From Candidatus Aquidulcis sp. (GTDB taxonomy: Bacteria > Chloroflexota > Anaerolineae > Anaerolineales > UBA4823), in the NCBI GenBank assembly GCA_020723385.1, contig DYIZ01000020.1, positions 1 through 34,991 on the forward strand: DNA of 34,991 bases. The letters are read 5' to 3'. Each line of letters begins with the position of its first letter. Position 1 is the first letter of the stretch. A program made the position numbers and the translations under genes. Positions 1 through 7,381 of the stretch are shown here, one piece after another. The notes under the pieces are model-generated. The model saw only the letters and a program-made list of their open reading frames with translations. It did no database searches and was not told the origin of the DNA.

Positions 1-2
1 AG

Positions 3-1109
3 TCTGTCGCCGACTCGATCGAGCGCTGGCTGCCGGAGCACCCCGACGCGACCGCCGCCGTGCTGGTGCCGCGCAACTGGCGCGGTTACGAGCTGTCCGA
101 GGCCCTCAAAAAACGCAAGATCGAGCCGGTGGAGATGCTCGGCAGCACCATCGCCACCCGCATGGCCTCGGGCGCGCTGGCGAACGTGCTGCAATACCTG
201 TCCGACCCGCAGTCGGCCAGCAAGCTCTCGACGGCATATCGGGTGTGGCGGCGCGCCGTGCGCGACGACGACAGCGATCAGGCCGACGAGACCAGGGCCA
301 TCGTCGAGCGGGCGGCGACCCTGATCCGAAAATGCCCGCGCCTCGAAGATTATCTCTGCCCCCGTCTGGGGCGCGACTGGCTGGAAGCGCTGGGCCTGGC
401 CGACGAGAGCGCGGCGGTCTACGATGAGCTGGCCGCCTTCCGGGATTTGGCGCAGCGCTGGCAGGGCGCCACCCTCCTGCCGATTGACCAGGTGGTGCTG
501 ACCCTTTCCCAGGATTTGTTCGCTTCCCCCACCGACCTGGCGATTGCCCACAAGCTGGCGGTCTTGCTGCGCCGGGCTGGCGAGGCCCACCAGGATTGGC
601 GTATGCCCGAAATGACCGAGGAAATTGCCGTCATCGCCCGCAACGAGCGCCGCTTCCTGGGCTTCAGCGAAGACGACAGCGGCTTCGACCCTGACAAATA
701 CAAAGGCCGGGTGGTCATCTCGACCATCCACAAAGCCAAGGGACTGGAGTGGGATCGGGTCTACCTGATGTCGGTCAACAACTACGATTTCCCCTCCGGG
801 ATGGAATACGACCGTTACATCTCGGAGAAATGGTTCGTGCGCGACAGCCTGAACCTGGAAGCCGAAGCGATGGCGCAGCTCGAAGCCGCCTTCTCGACCG
901 ACGCCTACGCGTGGTACGAGGAAGGCCAGCCCACCCGCCAGGCCCGCCAGGATTACGTCGCCGAGCGGGTGCGCCTGTTGTACGTCGGCATCACCCGCGC
1001 CCGCAAAGAATTGATCATCACCTGGAACACCGGCCGCGACGGCTCCCAGCAGCCCGCCCTACCCCTGGTAGCGCTGCAATCGTTCTGGGAGGCTAACCAG
1101 TCTCAATAG
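3..1109 (+). CDS. UvrD/Rep-type superfamily I helicase, C-terminal part (5' end outside window)
   Basis: The frame is open from the left edge and ends with TAG at 1107-1109, so only about 368 C-terminal residues are visible. Two helicase signatures of the UvrD/PcrA/Rep family can be read: motif V as TIHKAKGLEWD at about nt 721-753 and motif VI as LLYVGITRARKEL at about nt 973-1011. The Walker A and B motifs must lie upstream of the window. The family unwinds duplex DNA 3' to 5' using ATP in repair and recombination. The next gene is a PD-(D/E)XK nuclease on the same strand 130 nt away, so a helicase-nuclease partnership of the RecB/AddAB kind is possible but inferred. A GTG at nt 60 lies in frame, but the coding frame clearly continues upstream of it, so it is not the start. 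Confidence 0.9.
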   Translation, partial: SVADSIERWLPEHPDATAAVLVPRNWRGYELSEALKKRKIEPVEMLGSTIATRMASGALANVLQYLSDPQSASKLSTAYRVWRRAVRDDDSDQADETRAIVERAATLIRKCPRLEDYLCPRLGRDWLEALGLADESAAVYDELAAFRDLAQRWQGATLLPIDQVVLTLSQDLFASPTDLAIAHKLAVLLRRAGEAHQDWRMPEMTEEIAVIARNERRFLGFSEDDSGFDPDKYKGRVVISTIHKAKGLEWDRVYLMSVNNYDFPSGMEYDRYISEKWFVRDSLNLEAEAMAQLEAAFSTDAYAWYEEGQPTRQARQDYVAERVRLLYVGITRARKELIITWNTGRDGSQQPALPLVALQSFWEANQSQ

Positions 1110-1129
1110 ACGATAATTTCACGCTCTAA

Positions 1130-1190
1130 GGGGACGAAAGTCCCCGCTCCCGCCGGATGATAATCCGGCGGGAGCAACTTGTGATTTACT
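1130..1190 (+). repeat. Palindromic repeat, family A copy 1 (intergenic)
   Basis: This gap element has two hairpins. The first is GGGGACGAAAGTCCCC at 1130-1145. The second has 12-bp arms (1147-1158 and 1163-1174) around a GATA loop, and is followed by a conserved tail CAACTTGTGATTTACT at 1175-1190. The same order of parts, with the same loop and tail, recurs on the minus strand at 32494-32576. There it lies inside a cytochrome reading frame. The rest of this gap (1191-1239) is a tract with repeated ATTCGT words and no recognisable promoter. Confidence 0.75.
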
Positions 1191-1239
1191 GTATACAATT
1201 CGTGCCATTCGTCCATTCGTGCTATTCGTGTTTGATTTT

Positions 1240-2151
1240 ATGGATAATCAGCCATCTCCCTCATCCAACCGCCTGTCGCAATTGCAGTTCAGCCAGGCCA
1301 GCCTGCAAGATTACGTAGACTGCCGCCGCCGCTTTCAACTGCGCTACCTGCTCAAAGTGGCCTGGCCTGCCCTCGAAGCCGAGCCGGTGCTGGAAAATGA
1401 GCGCGCCATGCAGCAGGGCGCGCTCTTCCACCGCCTCGTCCAGCAGCATCTGCTGGGCATCCCCGCCGAGCGGCTCACCCCGTTGGCCAAAGGCGACGAT
1501 CTCAGCCGCTGGTGGCAGAATTTCCTCCAGTTTGATAACCTGTCAGGTTTACTAAACCTGACAGGTTTGGCGCGCTACCCGGAGATCACCCTCGCCGCGC
1601 CGCTGGATTCTTATCGGTTGGTCGCCAAGTACGATCTGATCTTGATCTCCCCCGATGGCCGCGCCACCATTTACGATTGGAAAACCTCCGCCAAACGCCC
1701 GAAGCGTGAGTGGCTCCTGCCCCGCCTACAAACCCGCGTCTACCCCTACCTGCTCTCCCTGGCCGGCGGCTTCCTCCGCTCCCCTCTCCCGGAATCGGGA
1801 GATGGCGGCGAGACAGAACGTCGCTCAGGGGTGAGGGGCTTTCCTCCCTCCCAAATCGAGATGATCTACTGGTTCGCCGAATCCCCCACCGATCCCGAAC
1901 GCATCGTCTACAGCGCCGACCAATACCAAAGAGACGACCAATACCTGAAATCCCTCGCAGCCGAGATCGCCAGCCTGGGCGGCGACGACTTCCACCTGAC
2001 CTCCGACGAGAAGCGCTGCCGCTTTTGCACTTACCGCTCGCTCTGTAACCGCGGCGTCAAAGCAGGCAACGTGAGCGACGCTGAAGACTCCGAGCCTGAG
2101 ATCGAGGCCGTTGATTTCGACTTCGATCAAATCGCAGAAATTGCTTTCTAA
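1240..2151 (+). CDS. PD-(D/E)XK nuclease family protein with Fe-S cysteine signature
   Basis: This is a 303-residue protein starting at ATG 1240; a GTG at 1219 is in frame but lies in a repetitive tract. RecB/AddB/Cas4-type nuclease features are visible: an early cysteine (C28, in DYVDCRRRF), a helix with GALFHRLV, YDLILI then IYDWKTS (the D-x-K catalytic core), QTRVYPYLLSL, and C-x2-C-x5-C at residues 260-269. Four such cysteines bind a 4Fe-4S cluster in AddB- and Cas4-like nucleases. It probably degrades or trims DNA ends together with the upstream helicase; that partnership is inferred from position. Two stretches look inserted: residues about 100-110 are encoded by a perfect palindrome (1537-1567), and residues about 181-200 by a GC-rich dyad (about 1781-1838). 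No cas genes or CRISPR array are nearby, so a Cas4 role is unsupported. Confidence 0.85.
   Translation: MDNQPSPSSNRLSQLQFSQASLQDYVDCRRRFQLRYLLKVAWPALEAEPVLENERAMQQGALFHRLVQQHLLGIPAERLTPLAKGDDLSRWWQNFLQFDNLSGLLNLTGLARYPEITLAAPLDSYRLVAKYDLILISPDGRATIYDWKTSAKRPKREWLLPRLQTRVYPYLLSLAGGFLRSPLPESGDGGETERRSGVRGFPPSQIEMIYWFAESPTDPERIVYSADQYQRDDQYLKSLAAEIASLGGDDFHLTSDEKRCRFCTYRSLCNRGVKAGNVSDAEDSEPEIEAVDFDFDQIAEIAF
1537..1567. repeat. CCTGACAGG palindrome inside the nuclease reading frame (family B)
   Basis: Perfect 14-bp arms AACCTGTCAGGTTT (1537-1550) and AAACCTGACAGGTT (1554-1567) are separated by a 3-nt loop. The element is read in frame and contributes about ten residues (NLSGLLNLTG) between two conserved parts of the nuclease. 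Related CAGACCT-n-AGGTTT elements occur at 4624-4658, 8021-8116 and, with a variant core, 13302-13328. Confidence 0.8.
1781..1838. repeat. Second in-frame GC-rich dyad element in the nuclease gene
   Basis: CCCCTCTCCC at about 1781 is mirrored imperfectly by GGGGTGAGGGG about 45 nt later. Smaller internal hairpins lie between them (CCCG/CGGG and GCGA/TCGC). It encodes a low-complexity Gly/Arg/Glu-rich segment between the QTRVYPYLLSL motif and the following strand, where related nucleases normally have a short turn. That it is an insertion is inferred; no second copy was found in the window. Confidence 0.45.
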
Positions 2152-2180
2152 AGTGACCGCCGACCATGGTGTTGTCTCTG

Positions 2181-2294
2181 GTTCCCACGCTCTGCGTGGG
2201 AACTCCTGCGCAGGGGAGTATGGGTTTGTATTCCCAACCAAATGCGACGCAGAGCGTCGCGGATCCTCGTCCCCACGCAGAGCGTGGGAACGAG
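2181..2294. repeat. Cluster of CCCACGC-GCGTGGG palindromes
   Basis: This lies in the gap before recJ. GTTCCCACGC/GCGTGGGAAC has perfect 10-bp arms at 2181-2203. A second, inverted version (13-bp arms, one mismatch) spans 2266-2294. Between them is GCGACGC-AGA-GCGTCGC at 2244-2260. The loops TCT and AGA show that the two outer units are the same element in opposite orientations, forming a composite of about 115 bp. No gene or promoter is evident in it. Confidence 0.75.
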
Positions 2295-2300
2295 CAAAAA

Positions 2301-2328
2301 GCTGAACGCTGACCGTTGAAAGCTGACC
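2301..2328. repeat. Heptameric GCTGANC tandem repeat before recJ
   Basis: Four 7-nt units (GCTGAAC, GCTGACC, GTTGAAA, GCTGACC) end five bases before the recJ ATG at 2334. The same heptamer occurs six times at 31311-31352, inside the second nonaheme cytochrome gene. An in-frame TTG at 2316 lies within it and could be mistaken for a start. Confidence 0.7.
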
Positions 2329-2333
2329 GCTTT

Positions 2334-4652
2334 ATGAGACCCTGGCTCGAACCCCATGCGATTGCTGTCCCCGAGGAGTTAACTGCCTCCGTGGGCGGGC
2401 ATCCCCTTGTGGCGCAGACTCTTGCCCGGCGCGGATTCGCCACCTCCGCCGCGGCGCGCGCGTTCATCGCCCCCGGCTATTTCACTCCCAGCCTGCCCGA
2501 CGATCTGCCCGGCATGTCTGCTGCCGCCGAGCGGGTGGCGCGTGCCATCCGGCAGCGTGAACCCATCTGTGTGTGGGGCGATTTCGACGTGGATGGGCAG
2601 ACTTCCACCACCGTGCTTGTTCAGACGCTGCGTGAGTTGGGTGCAGACGTCAGCTTTCATATCCCGGTGCGGGAGCGTGAATCACACGGCGTCAACCTGC
2701 CCGTGCTGGAGCAGGTGATCGCCGCCGGAGCGCGGCTGATCCTGACCTGCGACACGGGCATCGCCGCCCACGATGCGGTGGATTTCGCCCGCTCGAAGGG
2801 CGTGGATTTCGTCATCACCGACCATCACGACCTGCCGCCCACCCTGCCCGACGCTGAAGCGGTGGTCAATCCGAAGTTATTGCCATCTTCTCATTCCCTC
2901 AGCACCCTCCCCGGTGTGGGCGTAGCCTACAAACTCGCCGAAGCCCTCTGCAATCTCCTTCACCCTGTCCACTTTCAACCTTCAACCCTCCACGACCTGG
3001 CCGCCCTCGGCATCGTCGCCGATGTGGCGATTCAGACCGGCGAGGCGCGCTATCTCGTCCAGCGCGGGCTGGAAGCGCTGCGCCGGGCTGAGCGGGTTGG
3101 GCTGAAAGCGGTGATGGAGGCCGCCGAGCTGAATCCAGCCTGGCTGACCGAGACCCACATCGGCTTCGTGTTGGGGCCGCGCCTCAACGCCCTGGGGCGT
3201 CTGTCCGATGCCAATGTGAGCGTGGAATTGCTGACCACGCAGGATGTCGGCCGGGCGCGGGTGATCGCCGCCAGCCTCGAGGGCCTGAACGCGCAGCGCC
3301 AACTGCTCACCAGCCAGGTTTTTCAGGCCGCCCAGTCGCAGATCGAGCGCGACCCCGCGCTGATCGAGGCGCCGGCGCTGGTGCTGGCAAACCCGGCCTG
3401 GCCCGCCGGGGTGATCGGCATCGTCGCCAGCCGGCTGGTGGAGCGCTACCATCGCCCGGTCGTGCTGATCGCCAACCCGCCGGGACGGGCGGCGCGCGGC
3501 TCGGCGCGTTCGATTGAGGGGGTCAACATCACGGCTGCCATTGCCGAGCAGCGAGACTTGCTGCTGAATTTCGGCGGCCACCCGATGGCTGCCGGGTTGT
3601 CGCTCGACGCGGAGCGCATCCCGGATTTCCGGCGCGGGCTGGCGCGTTCGGTCGAGCGGATGGCGGGCAATGTGCAGGCTGAGTCTGCTCTGCAGGTTGA
3701 CGGCTACGTGGCCCTGCCGGAGCTGTCCTTGGAGCTGGTCGAAGACCTGGGGCGGCTGGCCCCCTTTGGCCCAGGCAATCCTCCCCTGGTTTTGGCGGCC
3801 CGCAATATCGTGTTGAAAAGTCACGCCACTATCGGCCGGGGCAACGAGCATTTGCAGCTCATCGTCGAGGATGAGTCGGGCAACACCCGCAAGGTGCTGT
3901 GGTGGCAGGGGGCGGGCTACCCGCTGCCGCAGGGCCGCTTCGACCTGGCGTTCACCGTTCATGCCAGCGATTACCGCGGTCAGCGGGATGTGCAGGTCGA
4001 GTTTGTGGATGCGCGCCTGCTCGAAGCGCCGGTGGAAGCGGCCGCGCCTCCCGCTATCGAGGTGGTGGATTACCGCCAGCAGCCACAGCCGGCGGCGGTG
4101 CTTCAGCGGTTGGCGGCCGAAGGTGACAGTCAAGTGTGGTGCGAGGCCGATGCGACCGCGAAGCTGGCCGCGATGGGCATCGCCGGAAGCCAGCGCCAGG
4201 CGCTCTCGCCCGCCAGGGCGCTGGCAATCTGGACGACTCCGCCGGGGCCGGGCGAGCTGCGCGCGGCCATCGAGCGCGTCTCGCCACAGGTGATCTACGT
4301 TTTTGGGGTTGATCCTGAAGCGACCGGGGTGGAGCCGTTCTTGAAGCGGCTGGCGGGGCTGGTGAAATATGCATTGAACGCGCAGCAGGGCCGTGTATCA
4401 CTGACTGGCCTGGCTGCGGCGACCGGGCAGCTCGAAGCGTCTGTGAGACTGGGTCTGCAATGGCTGGCCGGGCGCGGGCATGTGACGATTGTCTCCGAAA
4501 AAGAAGGCGCTCTCGAATTGGCCGGGGGGACCCGGTCCTCCGAGAGCGACCTGGACGCGGTAGCGGCGCAGCTTGCGGCGCTGCTGGCCGAAGTGGCGGC
4601 TTACCGGGCGTATTTCCATAAATCAGACCTCACAGGTTTTAAAAACCTGTGA
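2334..4652 (+). CDS. recJ: Single-stranded-DNA-specific exonuclease RecJ
   Basis: RecJ degrades single-stranded DNA 5' to 3' in recombinational and mismatch repair. The 772-residue protein shows the DHH phosphoesterase motifs: DFDVDG at 83-88, CDTGI at about 140, DHH at 163-165, and the DHHA1 motif GGH at 414-416. An OB-fold-like region follows, starting near APFGPGNPP. All metal-binding motifs are intact. Beyond the usual length of about 570 residues there is an extra C-terminal domain of roughly 200 residues that I cannot name. The start was taken as ATG 2334; the upstream TTG 2316 lies in a heptameric repeat, and neither start has a clear Shine-Dalgarno. The last nine residues and the TGA stop are encoded by a perfect palindrome (4624-4658), so the present C-terminus appears to be repeat-derived. 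Confidence 0.95.
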   Translation: MRPWLEPHAIAVPEELTASVGGHPLVAQTLARRGFATSAAARAFIAPGYFTPSLPDDLPGMSAAAERVARAIRQREPICVWGDFDVDGQTSTTVLVQTLRELGADVSFHIPVRERESHGVNLPVLEQVIAAGARLILTCDTGIAAHDAVDFARSKGVDFVITDHHDLPPTLPDAEAVVNPKLLPSSHSLSTLPGVGVAYKLAEALCNLLHPVHFQPSTLHDLAALGIVADVAIQTGEARYLVQRGLEALRRAERVGLKAVMEAAELNPAWLTETHIGFVLGPRLNALGRLSDANVSVELLTTQDVGRARVIAASLEGLNAQRQLLTSQVFQAAQSQIERDPALIEAPALVLANPAWPAGVIGIVASRLVERYHRPVVLIANPPGRAARGSARSIEGVNITAAIAEQRDLLLNFGGHPMAAGLSLDAERIPDFRRGLARSVERMAGNVQAESALQVDGYVALPELSLELVEDLGRLAPFGPGNPPLVLAARNIVLKSHATIGRGNEHLQLIVEDESGNTRKVLWWQGAGYPLPQGRFDLAFTVHASDYRGQRDVQVEFVDARLLEAPVEAAAPPAIEVVDYRQQPQPAAVLQRLAAEGDSQVWCEADATAKLAAMGIAGSQRQALSPARALAIWTTPPGPGELRAAIERVSPQVIYVFGVDPEATGVEPFLKRLAGLVKYALNAQQGRVSLTGLAAATGQLEASVRLGLQWLAGRGHVTIVSEKEGALELAGGTRSSESDLDAVAAQLAALLAEVAAYRAYFHKSDLTGFKNL

Positions 4653-4658
4653 GGTCTG
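4624..4658. repeat. Perfect palindrome spanning the recJ stop codon (family B)
   Basis: CAGACCTCACAGGTTTT (4624-4640) is followed directly by its exact complement AAAAACCTGTGAGGTCTG (4641-4658). The recJ stop TGA (4650-4652) lies in the right arm. The long stem could slow or stop transcription, but there is no following T-tract. It shares the CAGACCT-n-AGGTTT layout with the other family B copies. Confidence 0.8.
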
Positions 4659-4671
4659 TCGGCTTAGTATT

Positions 4672-4819
4672 TATCCGAAAATTCGTCTGATCGTCATTGC
4701 GAGCGTTTTTAGCGAAGCAATCTCAGCCTCGCTAATGTAAGGATTGCTTCGTCGCAAAGGCGGGTAAAGAACACCCGGCGCTCCTCGCAATGACAGCTTT
4801 GCTCCAGAATTTTCGGATA
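4672..4819. mobile_element. MITE-like element of 148 bp with 13-bp terminal inverted repeats
   Basis: Perfect terminal repeats TATCCGAAAATTC (4672-4684) and GAATTTTCGGATA (4807-4819) enclose two nested dyads: GTCATTGCGAG (4693-4703) with CTCGCAATGAC (4784-4794), and CGAAGCAATC (4713-4722) with GATTGCTTCG (4742-4751). There is no coding capacity. The nested-palindrome layout is that of a non-autonomous miniature element. It fills the gap between the convergent recJ and the next minus-strand gene. No clear target-site duplication is visible. Confidence 0.7.
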
Positions 4820-4828
4820 GGTTCTTAG

Positions 4829-5866
4829 TTATTGTGTCGAGCCAAAGGTGGGGGTTTGCGCCCGGCGGCGCTCATCTACCGCATTGACGAATTTGGCGCG
4901 ATCCTGATTCCATAATTTGACCAATTCATCGGAATATCCGGCGACCACCCCTGGCGCAGAAGTAAAAATCATCTCCAAAATCTGATGGACATCGGCCTCT
5001 TTGCCGGTGATGATGGTTGTTTTACCGAACCGGTCATAAATGTTTGCAGCAAAAGTTTTACCCGTCGGAATGCCATTGGTGCGGTGCTGGGTTACCTGTT
5101 TGTAGCACCAAATCATGTCACGGTAAGGCACGGCTTGCAAACCGTTGACGGTGCTGACCAGCCAGCGGCGGGTGAAAAAGTTCTTTTTCCCCACTTGCTG
5201 GCGGCCCATTGCCATATCCGAGTCGATTTCTCCGGTCACGGCATCAATCGAGCCGAAACGCGCCAGCTTTTTGAGCGCGGGATGCGCGTGGGGAGCGGCA
5301 AAGCGATACAGCGCAAGCCCCACCCCGCCGAGTGATAACAACCCAACCAGCGCCCCGACGCCCAACCCGAAGTAACCGCTGGCTAGAAAATTCCCTGCAT
5401 CCAGCATGGCGGGCAGGAAAGCGCCTTTCAGGTCGGGCATTTCTCGTTCCAGCTCGGCGATGACCTCATCCTGAACATCGGAGGGGATATTGATCAAGGC
5501 GCCCGTGATGAGATTCCCGATTTCCGACTGGTCGGTTTTGACTAATAGCAGACGATCATCAACCAGTAAGGCGTGATAGTATGCCTCGATTGTCTCTGTG
5601 CCGGAGTCGGAGGTGCTGACGTAGGTATAACCGGTGTCGGCGTGATCATCGCCTTCGACGACCACATAATATTCGAAACGGCTCGTCTCATTGGTGGTCG
5701 CCAGCAATTCGGCGCGGTCGAGCGGGAACGGGCCGAAAACGGCGTTGTACAGGTAGCGTGTCCCGGCGATCAAGCCGATGAAAACCAGCAGCAATCCAGC
5801 CAGGCTAACCAGCAATAAGTTCAGATTCAGCCGGCGAATCACCGATGCGATAAAACTATTTGACAT
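4829..5866 (-). CDS. Membrane protein of unknown function
   Basis: This 345-residue protein starts at ATG 5866, preceded by GGAGG six bases upstream. One membrane segment lies near residues 17-38 and a second near 165-187. Between them is an extracytoplasmic loop of about 125 residues rich in acidic and aromatic residues. After the second segment comes a cytoplasmic region of about 155 residues containing FFTRRWLVSTVNG and YRDMIWCYKQ, with hydrophobic beta-like stretches. I do not recognise the family. It is transcribed divergently from the cNMP-binding histidine kinase, with a plausible promoter between them. No catalytic motif is evident. Confidence 0.8.
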   Translation of the reverse strand: MSNSFIASVIRRLNLNLLLVSLAGLLLVFIGLIAGTRYLYNAVFGPFPLDRAELLATTNETSRFEYYVVVEGDDHADTGYTYVSTSDSGTETIEAYYHALLVDDRLLLVKTDQSEIGNLITGALINIPSDVQDEVIAELEREMPDLKGAFLPAMLDAGNFLASGYFGLGVGALVGLLSLGGVGLALYRFAAPHAHPALKKLARFGSIDAVTGEIDSDMAMGRQQVGKKNFFTRRWLVSTVNGLQAVPYRDMIWCYKQVTQHRTNGIPTGKTFAANIYDRFGKTTIITGKEADVHQILEMIFTSAPGVVAGYSDELVKLWNQDRAKFVNAVDERRRAQTPTFGSTQ

Positions 5867-5896
5867 GACGGCCTCCAGTCAGGTGGGATGGACGGA

Positions 5897-5924
5897 ATTA
5901 TACGGCAAAATGGCGTTGTGAAAA
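5897..5924 (-). promoter_or_regulatory. Candidate sigma-70 promoter for the unknown membrane protein
   Basis: On the minus strand, TATAAT (5902-5897) is preceded by TTTTCA (5924-5919) with a 16-nt spacer. The start codon lies about 30 nt downstream. The -10 is perfect and the -35 matches four of six consensus bases. Confidence 0.5.
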
Positions 5925-5966
5925 GGTAATATGTCTCACCTGCCCCCGCTTGTGCTAAAATCATAT

Positions 5967-5990
5967 TGTCACCCTGTCACCCTGTCACGC
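5967..5990. repeat. Three tandem TGTCACCC-type octamers
   Basis: TGTCACCC (5967-5974) is repeated at 5975-5982 and, with one change, at 5983-5990, just upstream of the kinase gene at 6010. It could be an iteron-like binding site or merely a small tandem repeat; nothing else shows a function. Confidence 0.5.
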
Positions 5991-6009
5991 TTCCATCCCG
6001 GAGTATCCC

Positions 6010-7266
6010 ATGCCCCCTCAAATCCTCGCTCCCCAAGAATTGCAGGCTTTACTGGCCGGTTACGAGCAGCCCAGTCAGGCATCTGACACCCCCTTCGATT
6101 CTCCTTTCCTGCGCCTGTTCGTCTCCACCGACCGCTCGCGGCTGAGCCAATTTTTCACCGAGCGCACCTGTATTCCCGGCGAGATCATCTTTCGTGAAAA
6201 CCAGGCCGGCGACACGATGTATCTCATCTGGTCGGGACGTGTGGCGGTGCTCAAGGGCGATTTGCAAGCTCCGGTGGTGCTCGGATACCGCAGCGCGGGC
6301 GAGATCATCGGTGAGATGGCGGTGCTCGATAACCTCCCCCGCTCTGCATCCGTGGTCGCCCTGACCGCGCTGCGTTTGTTCGGCCTCACCCGGGAGAAGT
6401 TTCAGCAGCTTCTCAATGCCACCCCCTCGGCCAGTTGGCTGGTGATGTCGCTGCTCAGCGCGCGTCTTCGTAAATCCGATGACATTCGCAGCCGCGGGGA
6501 GGTCAGCGAGAAGCAGCTGCTGGGCAAGGTGACTGAATTGCAAACCGAGAAGCATCGCTTGGAAGAAGCCCAACGCCTCATGCAGGAGACCTCCGATCTC
6601 ATCATCCACGATTTACGCAACCCGCTCGGCGCGATCACCATATCCATCAAAATGCTGGCGATGACCCTGCCTCCCGAAGTCTTGCAGCAGAATCAGGAAT
6701 TGATAGACATCGCCGACTCGTCTGCAGATCGGATGATGCGGCTGGTCAATAACCTGCTGGAAGTTTCGCGCATGGAAGCCGGCGAATCCCCCCTCATCCT
6801 GTCGGAGTTCGATTTGCAGGGCCTGATCGGCGACGTGGCCGCCCGGGCCGCGCTTCTCGACCAGAAAGGGACTGACCTGCAGAGCAAGGTTGCCCCCAAA
6901 CTGCCAATGATCGTGGCCGACCGGGATAAGATCGAGCGGGTGCTGACCAACCTCGTTGATAACGCCCTCAAGTATGTGCCCGCTAAAGGACGCATCGTCA
7001 TCACGGCCAGGCCGGAAGGCGATTTGGTGCGCCTCAGCGTTACGGATAACGGGCCGGGTATTGCGCCCGAGGAGCGTGAGCGCATTTTTGCCCGCTTCAC
7101 CCAAACGGCCACCGAAAAAGCCCGCCGGCGCGGCTTCGGCCTGGGGTTATCGTATTGCAAGCTGGCAGTCGAGGCGCACGGCGGCAAGATCTGGGTCGAG
7201 GCGGGCGAGGGCGGCGTGGGCAGCCGGTTTGTCTTTACCCTGCCGGTCAAGCCGCCTGCGGGCTGA
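6010..7266 (+). CDS. Sensor histidine kinase with N-terminal cyclic-nucleotide-binding domain
   Basis: This is a soluble 418-residue protein with no membrane segment. Residues about 33-145 form a cNMP-binding (Crp-type) beta-roll, with GEIIGEMAVLDNLPRSASVV as the phosphate-binding cassette. A coiled linker (about 155-195) leads to a HisKA domain with phospho-acceptor His200 in LIIHDLRNPLGA. The HATPase domain has its N box (NLVDNALKY), G1 box (VTDNGPGIAP) and G2 box (GFGLGLSYCK). It should autophosphorylate in response to a cyclic nucleotide or another ligand of the beta-roll. No response regulator is adjacent. A cNMP-binding protein and a class III cyclase lie 1.3-6 kb downstream, which suggests a shared second messenger, but that is inference. 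The start is ATG 6010, with a weak GGAG ahead. Confidence 0.92.
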   Translation: MPPQILAPQELQALLAGYEQPSQASDTPFDSPFLRLFVSTDRSRLSQFFTERTCIPGEIIFRENQAGDTMYLIWSGRVAVLKGDLQAPVVLGYRSAGEIIGEMAVLDNLPRSASVVALTALRLFGLTREKFQQLLNATPSASWLVMSLLSARLRKSDDIRSRGEVSEKQLLGKVTELQTEKHRLEEAQRLMQETSDLIIHDLRNPLGAITISIKMLAMTLPPEVLQQNQELIDIADSSADRMMRLVNNLLEVSRMEAGESPLILSEFDLQGLIGDVAARAALLDQKGTDLQSKVAPKLPMIVADRDKIERVLTNLVDNALKYVPAKGRIVITARPEGDLVRLSVTDNGPGIAPEERERIFARFTQTATEKARRRGFGLGLSYCKLAVEAHGGKIWVEAGEGGVGSRFVFTLPVKPPAG

Positions 7267-7381
7267 GCCGCTGATTTCGGGAGACACTTTTGGGGCGCGA
7301 TTGGCGACTGTAAAGGGTGATGGATCAACATAAATTCTGTTAGCCCCTCCTTTGAGACACAAAGACAGAGATTTGATCACC

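Noticed and set aside
2982-4133. Minus-strand open frame opposite recJ (383 codons)
   Set aside because: RecJ motifs are intact on the plus strand; the antisense protein has shadow composition and no recognisable domain.
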